From Pseudomonas oryzihabitans (GTDB lineage: Bacteria; Pseudomonadota; Gammaproteobacteria; Pseudomonadales; Pseudomonadaceae): DNA of 64,000 nt. Where the stretch lies: the NCBI RefSeq assembly GCF_007665395.1, contig NZ_VDND01000010.1:1-64000 (forward strand). The letters are read 5' to 3'. Positions 42,452 through 50,572 of the stretch are shown here, piece after piece; within the stretch, counting starts at the first letter, position 1; the number at the start of each line of letters is the position of its first letter. The translations under genes were made by a program, and so were the position numbers. The notes under the pieces are model-generated. The model made no database searches. It was not told the DNA's origin and saw nothing but the letters and a program-made list of their open reading frames with translations.

Positions 42452-43345
42452 TTAACGCCGGTAACGCAGTGTTTCGACGATCAGTGACAGAGCGGGTGAT
42501 GACTGACGCCGGCAGGCAAAGTAGATGTGAAGACCGGGGAAAGTGGGACACCAGTCTTTGAGTACAGCCCGCAATTGGCCGCTCTTCATATGGGGGCGCG
42601 CAAGTTCTTCCGGCATGTAAGCTAAGCCGAATCCCGCCAGCGCGGCCTCGACAGCCGGATACATGCAGTTGAATGTCCACGAACCAACAACTCGCACCTG
42701 CAGATTTCGTTCGCCCTTCTTAAGTTCCCAGGCGTACACGCCGCCGCGCACGGAGAAGCGCATGTTGATGCACTCGTGGTCGGTCAAGTCTGATGGCGTC
42801 TTGGGTGCCGGATGCCCTTCCAGGTAGGAGGGCGCACCAACGATCACCATGCGGATGTCCGGTGAAATCCGAACCGCCGTCATGTCTTTGGAGATTTGGT
42901 CGCCGAAGCGAACGCCGGCATCGAAGCGTTCTGCCACAATGTCGGTCAGACCCGGCTCGATCGCCACCTCGATCTTAATGTCAGGATACTTCTGCTGGAG
43001 CTTAGAGAGCTTGGGCCAGAGGATCGTGTTCGCTGCGAAATCAGAAGCTGTGATGCGCACCGTCCCGGCAGGCTTGTTGCGTAGCTCCTCGAAGGCGACC
43101 AGTTCGTCGGTGATTGCCTCGAATCGAGGGGCTACTCTCTGGATGAGGCGTTCCCCTGCCTCCGTCGGCGACACACTGCGAGTTGTGCGCGTCAGCAAAC
43201 GCAGCCCTAACCGCGCCTCTAATGCGCGAATGGTGTGGCTGAGGGCCGATTGAGAAACGCCCAACTGAGCTGCAGCGCGGGTAAAGCTCCGCTCCCGCGC
43301 AACAGCGAGAAAAGCCAAGATGTCGCGAAAGTTTTCACCAGACAT
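42452..43345 (-). CDS. LysR-family regulator 1
   Basis: 297 residues. Helix-turn-helix RSFTRAAAQLGVSQSALSHT near residues 20-40, then ARLGLRLLTRTTRSVSPTEA; the rest is a periplasmic-binding-like effector domain. It is a close paralogue of LysR 2 (43362). It reads toward the cupin operon, which it probably regulates. Confidence 0.9.
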   Translation of the reverse strand: MSGENFRDILAFLAVARERSFTRAAAQLGVSQSALSHTIRALEARLGLRLLTRTTRSVSPTEAGERLIQRVAPRFEAITDELVAFEELRNKPAGTVRITASDFAANTILWPKLSKLQQKYPDIKIEVAIEPGLTDIVAERFDAGVRFGDQISKDMTAVRISPDIRMVIVGAPSYLEGHPAPKTPSDLTDHECINMRFSVRGGVYAWELKKGERNLQVRVVGSWTFNCMYPAVEAALAGFGLAYMPEELARPHMKSGQLRAVLKDWCPTFPGLHIYFACRRQSSPALSLIVETLRYRR

Positions 43346-43361
43346 ACGAGGAACTCCGCTG

Positions 43362-44255
43362 CTATGGCCGGTAACGCAAGGCTTCGACCAGCAAGGTCAT
43401 CGCACGCGAAGGCTGGCGCCGGTTTGGGTAGTAGAGATGGAAGCCGGGCCACACCGGGCACCAGTCCTCCAGCACGGAGATGAGATGCCCCTTCGAGACG
43501 TGGGGGCGAACCATGTCCTCAGGCAGGTAGGCCAGACCGAAGCCCGCCCTGGCCGCCTCGAAAATGTCGTAGGCGTTGTTGAAGGTGACTGTTCCGTCCA
43601 CACGGGCATTGACTGCGCGCTTGCCCTTGGTGAACTCCCATTCGTAGAGGCCGCCATAGGTGGACGTGCGTAGATTGATGCATGCGTGCTCGGTGAGGTC
43701 GCGCGGTGTCCTGGGCACGGGCCGATCCGTGAAGTAGAACTTCGATCCCACCACCATATTGCGAACGTCAGGGCCGATCCGAACGGAAATCATGTCCTGC
43801 GCGAGTTCCTGGCCGAACCGCACGCCGGCGTCGTAGCCGCGTGCGACGATATCGACGCTTTCGTATTCATTGACCAACTCGACCTTGATCTTGGGGTACT
43901 TCGGAAGAAACTTCGCCAGCTTGGGCCAGAGCGTGCTCCTAATGGCGTAGTCGATCGCGGTGATACGGATTGTTCCCATGGGTTCGTCCCGAAGCTCGCC
44001 AAGGGACTGGATCTCGACCTCGATTTCATCGAACTCAGGCGCGAGGCGATCAAGTAGCCGCTGACCCGCCTCGGTGGGCGATACACCGCGCGTGCTGCGG
44101 GTGAGAAGACGGACGCCCAGCCTTTCCTCCAACGCCCGGACGGTGTAGCTCAAGGCCGGCTGTGTGACCCGAAGCTGGGCTGCCGCGCGCGTAAAACTAC
44201 GTGCGCGCGCCACGGCGATGAAAGCCAGCAGGTCGCTGAAGTTGTCCCGCGACAT
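43362..44255 (-). CDS. LysR-family regulator 2
   Basis: 297 residues from ATG 44255; the upstream frame to 44315 adds a polar segment not seen in the paralogue. Helix-turn-helix RSFTRAAAQLRVTQPALSYT. Same length and layout as LysR 1, the two genes 16 bp apart, so a tandem duplication. Divergent from the aldo/keto reductase cluster, a likely target. Confidence 0.9.
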   Translation of the reverse strand: MSRDNFSDLLAFIAVARARSFTRAAAQLRVTQPALSYTVRALEERLGVRLLTRSTRGVSPTEAGQRLLDRLAPEFDEIEVEIQSLGELRDEPMGTIRITAIDYAIRSTLWPKLAKFLPKYPKIKVELVNEYESVDIVARGYDAGVRFGQELAQDMISVRIGPDVRNMVVGSKFYFTDRPVPRTPRDLTEHACINLRTSTYGGLYEWEFTKGKRAVNARVDGTVTFNNAYDIFEAARAGFGLAYLPEDMVRPHVSKGHLISVLEDWCPVWPGFHLYYPNRRQPSRAMTLLVEALRYRP

Positions 44256-44636
44256 TGATGAAACCCCTTTATAAGACTGTCTGTATTTTACAGGCTTCGT
44301 CTGAGCTTCGCTCAAATAACAACCATATTGGGAAGTCGCTATTCATGAAGGCGGCTTATGGGACTATGCGAATTCTGCCGTATATCCAATGTTCGACGCG
44401 CGTTCTAAAGTTCAGTATCAGCCAAGGAAGACGTGCCATCTAACCGGAAAACCGAGCCCAGCAGGCGAGTACGGAGCCGCCGAAAAAGCGCCCTACGTGA
44501 TCGCCTGTTGAGTGACCTGGATGTGCGTCAGCCAGGTGTTGACTTCACGGTCGGCCGAATCGGAAGCCGCCAGTTGCAGGCTGGATCGCTGCTGTACGGC
44601 GCTTTTTATCCCCTGAATATCGAAGGAGCAGACCCG

Positions 44637-45796
44637 ATGAACGAGCAAATTTTTCCAGCCGACGCGACTTGTTGAAGGCGAGTGCAACGGTCGGCGTGGC
44701 CGCTTGCGCCACGCCGCTCATCCTGGGATCAGCCGCTGCCCAATCGGCACCGGCTACCGCAGCGGGAAGTAACGCTATGAACCTACCCACTATCACCCAG
44801 CACCGGACTTTGGGATCAGGCGACTTCCGCATGGAAGTGTCAGCTCTGGGGTTCGGCGTCATGGGCATGAACTACAACCGGGGCATCCACCCCGAACGCA
44901 AGGCCATGATCGAATTGCTGCATCAGGCGGCTGAGCGAGGCGTCACTCTGTTTGATACCGCTCAAGTCTATGGGCCGCTCATCAACGAAGAACTGGCCGG
45001 TGAAGGGCTGTACCCGTTCCGGGGCAAGGTGAATATCACGACCAAGTTCGGGCACCGCATCGTGGACGGCAAGTACTTCGAGGGCGAGCTGGACAGCACG
45101 CCCAAGAACATCCGGCGCGTTGCGGAAGAATCGCTCAAGCGCCTGCGGGTCGAGACCATCGAGCTGTTCTATCAGCACCGGCTCGATCCGGCTGTGCCGA
45201 TCGAAGACGTTGCGGGCACTGTCAAGGACCTGATCCGCGAAGGTAAGGTCAAGCGCTTTGGGCTTTGCGAAGTCAATGCGCAGACGATCCGCCGCGCGCA
45301 TGCGGTGCAGCCGGTGACCGTCGTACAGAGCGAGTACCACCTGATGTGGCGTGATCAGGAGACAGAAGTTTTCCCCGTTCTCCAGGAGCTGGGGATCGGT
45401 TTCGTGCCTTACAGCCCGATCAACCGCGGCTTCCTTGGCGGCAGCATCACCGAGTACACGCGCTTCGACTCGGGCAATGACAACCGCAACACGCTCCCAC
45501 GTTTCACGTCGGAAGCCATACGATCCAACTTGGCGGTGGTGGAAGTGCTCAACGCTTTCGGTAGAACACGGGGGCTGACCTCCGCGCAGGTGGCGCTGGC
45601 CTGGATGATGGCAAAGGCCCCCTGGATCGTGCCGATTCCCGGCACCACCAAGCTTGCCCATCTGGACGAGAACCTGCGGGTTGCCGAAGTGACGCTAACG
45701 CCGGCCGAAGTGCAGGAACTTGAGTCGGCCGTCTCCAAGATCCAGATCGTGGGTGATCGTTATCCGGCCTCGCAGCAAAAGCAGGTTGAAAGCTGA
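44637..45796 (+). CDS. Aldo/keto reductase with disrupted Tat signal
   Basis: The mature enzyme is complete: FDTAQVYGP, ITTKFGH and YQHRLD give the Asp-Tyr-Lys-His tetrad of the AKR family, and IPGTTK binds NADPH phosphate. The probable ATG at 44637 (AGGAGC before it) and the Tat motif SSRRDLLKASATVG lie in different frames, joined only if the T5 run at 44650-44654 were two bases shorter. As written, translation from 44637 ends after 12 codons; from TTG 44669 the protein lacks the twin-arginine signal and would stay in the cytoplasm. Confidence 0.8.
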
Positions 45797-45849
45797 TGGT
45801 GGAAGACGGTGGTGCATTGCTACCTCTTCGCCAACCCGGAGCCAAGGAC

Positions 45850-46353
45850 ATGATGAAGAGCAGAAGGAGCTTTGTCGCATTCGGCGTCGCCGCTGTGCTG
45901 ACTGGCACTGCGCTACTGGCACCAGCCGAGCCCAGCGATGCCGCGAGTGCACAGACTTCAGGAGAATCCCGAATGAAATGGTCGAATGAGGAACTCAGCA
46001 AGATCGTCAAAGCCGACGATCTTCACATCGCACCGTTCCGCGAGGACGGTGTGACCTATGGCACGCCCACGTGGATCTGGTGCGTGTCCGTTGATGACGA
46101 CCTCTACGTGCGTGCTTACAACGGGGTCAAGTCCCGCTGGCATCAGGCAGCCGTGCGTGAGAAAGCTGGGCGAATCATCGCTGCCGGCATGACGAAGGAG
46201 GTTGCCTTTGAGCCAGTCGAAGGGCCGATCAACGACCGTATCGACGATGCCTACCGAGCGAAGTATTCGGGCAGCCGGTATCTACAGCACATGATCAGTG
46301 AACACTCGCGCGCCGCGACGGTAAGGATCATTCCCCGCCAGTCCAAGCAGTGA
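45850..46353 (+). CDS. DUF2255-family protein, probably exported
   Basis: 167 residues from ATG 45850. An export signal (MMKSRRSFVAFGVAAVLTG) precedes the domain MKWSNEELSKIVKADDLHIA, then GVTYGTPTWIWCVSVDDDLY and SRWHQAAVREKAGRIIAAG, typical of DUF2255. The RR near the start could be a weak Tat motif. The frame is open from 45796, overlapping the AKR stop. Role unknown; often found with oxidoreductases. Confidence 0.8.
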   Translation: MMKSRRSFVAFGVAAVLTGTALLAPAEPSDAASAQTSGESRMKWSNEELSKIVKADDLHIAPFREDGVTYGTPTWIWCVSVDDDLYVRAYNGVKSRWHQAAVREKAGRIIAAGMTKEVAFEPVEGPINDRIDDAYRAKYSGSRYLQHMISEHSRAATVRIIPRQSKQ

Positions 46354-46363
46354 AGGAATTGTA

Positions 46364-47386
46364 ATGTCTATCTTGAAAAACTCATTAATGTCTGCCTCGA
46401 TCCTGTTCGCGATGCCCACGTTTGCGCACGCTGCCGAACCGACTACCGTGGCCCAAGGCATAAACGTGGTCGGCTCGCAGAAGGTCACGTTCAACAATGG
46501 CGGTATCCAGATGGCTGGCAACCTCTACCTGCCCGCCAACTACGACAGCAACAAGAAGTACCCGGCAATCGTCGTGGCGCACCCCTGGGGCGGCGTGAAG
46601 GAGCAGACCTCCGGGCTGTACGCGCAGCAACTGGCCCGCAAGGGTTTTATCACGCTGGCCTACGACGCCTCGCACTACGGCGAAAGCGGCGGCGAGCCGC
46701 ACGACCTGGAAGACCCAGCCGACCGCGTGCAGGACATCCGCAGCGCTGTGGGCTACCTAGCCAGCTTGCCGCAGGTCGATGCGAACCGCATCGGCGCGCT
46801 CGGGGTCTGCGCCGGCGGCGGCTACACGCTGCACGAGGCCCAGACCGACCTACGCGTGAAGGCGGTGGCCGGCGTGGTCCCGTATGACATCGGCGAGGCG
46901 ACGCGCACCGGCATCCAGGATGCTCCGGTAACAGCCGAGGACCGCCAGAAGCTGCTGCAGGGTGTAGACGAGCAACTGAACAAGGAGGCGGCGGGCGCAC
47001 CCGTGCTGGTGCAGCAATTGCTGCCGTCGCGCGATCAAGTGAATGCCGATACCGACAACTTCACCCGCGAGGCGACCGAGTACTACCTGACCCCGCGCGG
47101 CGCGCATCCGAACGCCCGCAATCGCTATGTCGTGACCAGCCCAGGCCTGCACATCGCGTACTACCCGCTGGAGCACATGGAACTGATCTCGCCGCGGCCC
47201 GTACTGCTGATCGCGGGCGAGCGCGCCGAGACGCGCAAGTTCAGCGAAGCGGCGTATGCCAAGGCCCAGCAGCCCAAGGAACTGATGATCATCCCCGGCG
47301 GCTCGCACTTCGACCTGTACGACAAGCCCCAGTACGTGACGCCCGCCGTGAACAAGATGGCCGAGTTCTTCGGCAAATACCTGTAA
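46364..47386 (+). CDS. Dienelactone-hydrolase-like alpha/beta hydrolase
   Basis: 340 residues with a signal peptide (ASILFAMPTFAHA). AIVVAHPWGGVKEQTSGLYA is the oxyanion region; the nucleophile elbow GVCAGGGY carries cysteine rather than serine, as in dienelactone hydrolases; RPVLLIAGERAE and GGSHFDLYD supply the Asp/Glu and His. Probably a periplasmic esterase or lactonase. AAGGAA precedes the ATG; 10 bp after the DUF2255 gene. Confidence 0.85.
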   Translation: MSILKNSLMSASILFAMPTFAHAAEPTTVAQGINVVGSQKVTFNNGGIQMAGNLYLPANYDSNKKYPAIVVAHPWGGVKEQTSGLYAQQLARKGFITLAYDASHYGESGGEPHDLEDPADRVQDIRSAVGYLASLPQVDANRIGALGVCAGGGYTLHEAQTDLRVKAVAGVVPYDIGEATRTGIQDAPVTAEDRQKLLQGVDEQLNKEAAGAPVLVQQLLPSRDQVNADTDNFTREATEYYLTPRGAHPNARNRYVVTSPGLHIAYYPLEHMELISPRPVLLIAGERAETRKFSEAAYAKAQQPKELMIIPGGSHFDLYDKPQYVTPAVNKMAEFFGKYL

Positions 47387-47412
47387 GCAACGGATGGCAG
47401 GGAGTCGCTGAC

Positions 47413-48483
47413 ATGAAGCCATTGCTCATCGCCTTGGGCATCCAGGCGCTATCGGTGTGTGCCGCCCCGGCGGCTCTGGCGCAGGATGCGGCCCGCGCCG
47501 GGCGCATCCAGGCCACCGCGCCCGGCGGCTGGGCCATGCAGGTGGTGAGCGATGGCCTCGACTATCCCTGGGACATCGCGCGGGCCGGCGGCCAGTTCGT
47601 GCTGACCGAGAAGGCCGGCAACATCGTCGTGATCGAGAACGGTCGCCAGCAGCGCTACCCGCTCCAGACCTCCGACTCCATCGTGAACGAGAGCGGAGCC
47701 GGCCTGCTCGGCATGGCGCTGTCGCGCGACTTCGCGCAAAGCGGCGTCGCCTACTTCTACCATTCGTACAGCGCCAATGCGGGCCTGACCAACAAGGTCA
47801 TCCAGGCGCGGTTCGACGGCAACGCTTGGCGCGAAACCCGCGTGCTGCTGGCGGGGATTCCCGGCCACCGGCTCTACAACGGCGGGGCCATCGCTATCGG
47901 GCCGGATGGGCACCTGTATGTGACCACCGGCTGGACGGCCAACCGCGAGCGGCCGCAGGACCGGGCCAGCCTGGCCGGCAAGGTGCTGCGCATGACGCTG
48001 GATGGCCGGGCGCCGCAGGACAACCCGTTCCCGGGTTCGCTGGTCTATTCCTACGGCCATCGCAATCCGCAGGGCATGGCCTGGAATCCAACCGGCGAAC
48101 TGTTCGTGGTCGAGCACGGAGAGTCCGGCCACGACGAGATCAACCGGATCAGGCCGGGCGTGAACTACGGCTGGCCGCTGGCCGAAGGCGCCGAGCGGCG
48201 CAATGGCATAGAGCCGGCCTGGATCGAATCCGGCCGCAGCACCTGGGCGCCCGCGGGCGCCGCGTTCGCCGGCAACGAGCTGCTGGTCGCGGCGCTCGGT
48301 TCGCGCGAGCTGCTGGTGGTGAACGAGGGGGCTAGGACGCTCAAGCGCGTGTTCGCCTCCGGCGACCGCATCCGGGGCGTGCTGCCAGTGGGGCGCGACC
48401 TCTACGTGATCACGACGAATCGGTCGCCGAGGGGGAATGGCCCCTCGAAAGACCAATTGCTGCGACTGTCGTCAGGGCGATGA
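47413..48483 (+). CDS. PQQ-dependent sugar (sorbosone/aldose) dehydrogenase, soluble
   Basis: 356 residues with a signal peptide (ALGIQALSVCAAPAALA). The beta-propeller reads DGLDYPWDIARAGGQFVLTE, LYVTTGWTANRE, YSYGHRNPQGMAWNP and FVVEHGESGHDEINR, as in YliI/soluble glucose-dehydrogenase proteins that use PQQ in the periplasm. Likely substrates are aldoses. In line with the hydrolase before and amidohydrolase after. Confidence 0.85.
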   Translation: MKPLLIALGIQALSVCAAPAALAQDAARAGRIQATAPGGWAMQVVSDGLDYPWDIARAGGQFVLTEKAGNIVVIENGRQQRYPLQTSDSIVNESGAGLLGMALSRDFAQSGVAYFYHSYSANAGLTNKVIQARFDGNAWRETRVLLAGIPGHRLYNGGAIAIGPDGHLYVTTGWTANRERPQDRASLAGKVLRMTLDGRAPQDNPFPGSLVYSYGHRNPQGMAWNPTGELFVVEHGESGHDEINRIRPGVNYGWPLAEGAERRNGIEPAWIESGRSTWAPAGAAFAGNELLVAALGSRELLVVNEGARTLKRVFASGDRIRGVLPVGRDLYVITTNRSPRGNGPSKDQLLRLSSGR

Positions 48484-48484
48484 C

Positions 48485-49603
48485 ATGAAGCGCCGAAACC
48501 TGCTCGCACTCGCGCTCGCCAGCCCCGTGACCTTCTCCGTAGCCCGCACTCAAACGCTGTCGTCTGCCGATTACCGCCAGATGCAGATCGGGCGCGACGA
48601 GCCCATCCTGGAGCCGGACCTGCCGATCATCGACGCGCACCACCACCTGGTTGACCGACCGGGCCTGCGCTACATGATCGACGACTACCTTGCGGACACG
48701 CGTGCCGGCCATCGCGTTGTCGCTTCGGTGTACGTGGAGACCTTGGCTTTTGCGCGCACCGATGGCCCCGAAGTTCTTCGGCCGCTCGGCGAAATCGAGT
48801 TCGCCAACGGCGTCGGCGCGATGTGCGACAGCGGCCGCTACGGCTGCCGGGTCTGCGCCGCCATCGTGGGTCACGCCGATCTGCGCCTGGGCGACCAGGT
48901 AGCCGAACTGCTGGACCGGGCGATGGAGCGCGCGCCGGATCGTTTCCGGGGTGTGCGCCAGGTCACCATCGAAGATCCGTCCGAGGCGCCATACCGCTTC
49001 ATTCCGACCCGGCCGCCGAGCGGCGTGATGAAGAGCCCGGGCTTCCGTCCAGCCTTCGCCCACCTCGCCAAACGCGGCTTGAGCTTCGACGCGGCAGTCT
49101 TCCATCACCAGTTGCCGGAGGTGATCGAGCTGGCGGATGCGTTCCCCGATACCACCATCGTGCTGAACCATTGCGGCCACGCGATGGCGATGGACCTGGA
49201 TGAGTCGGCTAGGCAGCGGGTTTTCCGCGAGTACCGCCGGCTGATGACCGAGGCAGCCCGGCGCCCGAACATCCAATGCAAGGTGGGCGGCCTGGGCATG
49301 CCTTTCTGGGGCTTTCGGTTCGAGGAACGCAAGGACCCCATCGGATACCGCGAGCTGGCGGCGGCCTGGCGCCCCTATGTGGAAACCACCATCGAGGCCT
49401 TTGGCGCCAGCCGCTGCCTGATGGAAAGCAACTATCCCCCGGACGGTCGATCCGCAGGCTTCGTGCCGCTGTGGAATGCGCTCAAGTACATCGTCCGGTC
49501 GGCTTCGGCCGATGAGAAGGCCGCGCTGTTTCACGGCACGGCCGCCAAGGTGTATCGCATTCGCCAGCCAACCGAGGAGGCTGTGAAAACTTCCACCCTG
49601 TAG
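48485..49603 (+). CDS. Amidohydrolase-2 family protein, exported
   Basis: 372 residues from ATG 48485, directly after the previous stop. Signal-like start (MKRRNLLALALASPVTFS). LPIIDAHHHLVDRPG is the metal-binding HxH on strand 1; LNHCGHAM and MESNYPPDG give later metal/base residues. This family includes lactonases and decarboxylases acting on cyclic substrates. A lactonase acting after the sugar dehydrogenase would fit, an inference. Confidence 0.85.
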   Translation: MKRRNLLALALASPVTFSVARTQTLSSADYRQMQIGRDEPILEPDLPIIDAHHHLVDRPGLRYMIDDYLADTRAGHRVVASVYVETLAFARTDGPEVLRPLGEIEFANGVGAMCDSGRYGCRVCAAIVGHADLRLGDQVAELLDRAMERAPDRFRGVRQVTIEDPSEAPYRFIPTRPPSGVMKSPGFRPAFAHLAKRGLSFDAAVFHHQLPEVIELADAFPDTTIVLNHCGHAMAMDLDESARQRVFREYRRLMTEAARRPNIQCKVGGLGMPFWGFRFEERKDPIGYRELAAAWRPYVETTIEAFGASRCLMESNYPPDGRSAGFVPLWNALKYIVRSASADEKAALFHGTAAKVYRIRQPTEEAVKTSTL

Positions 49604-49694
49604 GCCATGGGCATGGCTTCCAAGAAAAGAGACGACGTCTTGGAGCTGGGCCACCGTCATCCAGAGTTTTTGATTTAACAGAGGAAATGACATC

Positions 49695-50459
49695 GTGAAA
49701 ATTTCTTTCGAGAACCAAGTCGCACTGATCACCGGCGCGGCCTCGGGCATCGGCCTGGCAACCGCAAAGGCGTTCGCCGAGGCGGGCGCGTCCGTTGCAC
49801 TGGCGGACGTGAACGGCGACGGCGCACGCGCCGCTGCCGACGAATTGGTGGCGGCCGGACACAAGGCCATCGGCATCCGCTGCAACGTGGCCGATTTGGG
49901 CGAAGTCGAGGCGATGGTCAAGGAAACCGTCTCCACGTTCGGCCGCCTAGATGTGGCATTCAATAACGCCGGCATCCAGAACGCCCTCGCGGAGACCGCC
50001 GATGCCACGGTTGAGGACTTCGACCGTGTGAATTCGGTCAACATGCGCGGCATCTGGGCCTGCATGAAGTACGAGTTGCAGCACATGCGCCAGCAGGGCA
50101 ATGGCGCCATCGTCAACTGCTCGTCGCTTGGCGGGCTGGTGGGCGGCGCCGAGCGCGGCACCTACCACGCCGCCAAGCACGGCGTTCTCGGCCTGACCAA
50201 GAGCGCGGCGCTGGAATACGCCACGCGCAACATCCGCGTCAATGCCGTGTGCCCGGGCCTGATCTGGACGCCGATGGCCGACCAGATGGTCGCCGCCGGC
50301 CAGAAAGAAGCTCTGGATGCCATGCTCCCCGGCATCCCCATGCGGCGTCATGGCCGCGCCGAGGAGATTGCCGATGTCGTGCTGTGGCTGTGCAGTTCGG
50401 CTTCCAGCTACGTGACCGGCCAATCCATCTCGGTAGATGGCGGACTCATCATGCGCTGA
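49695..50459 (+). CDS. Short-chain dehydrogenase/reductase
   Basis: 254 residues from GTG 49695, preceded by GAGGAAATG. Cofactor motif TGAASGIG (13-20), NNAGI, catalytic Ser region VNCSSLGGLVGGA and YHAAKHG (Tyr-x3-Lys), and C-terminal GQSISVDGGL. A complete classical SDR; substrate unknown. Possibly part of the oxidation module with neighbouring genes. Confidence 0.88.
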   Translation: MKISFENQVALITGAASGIGLATAKAFAEAGASVALADVNGDGARAAADELVAAGHKAIGIRCNVADLGEVEAMVKETVSTFGRLDVAFNNAGIQNALAETADATVEDFDRVNSVNMRGIWACMKYELQHMRQQGNGAIVNCSSLGGLVGGAERGTYHAAKHGVLGLTKSAALEYATRNIRVNAVCPGLIWTPMADQMVAAGQKEALDAMLPGIPMRRHGRAEEIADVVLWLCSSASSYVTGQSISVDGGLIMR

Positions 50460-50572
50460 TCTTGCCCAATGGATGAACGCCTTCGCTGCCTCGGGAGACG
50501 TTCATCCAGAGACGCGACACCTCACGACAGTGGCCACATGATCGCTGCCGCCCTAAACAGGAGACACGTACC

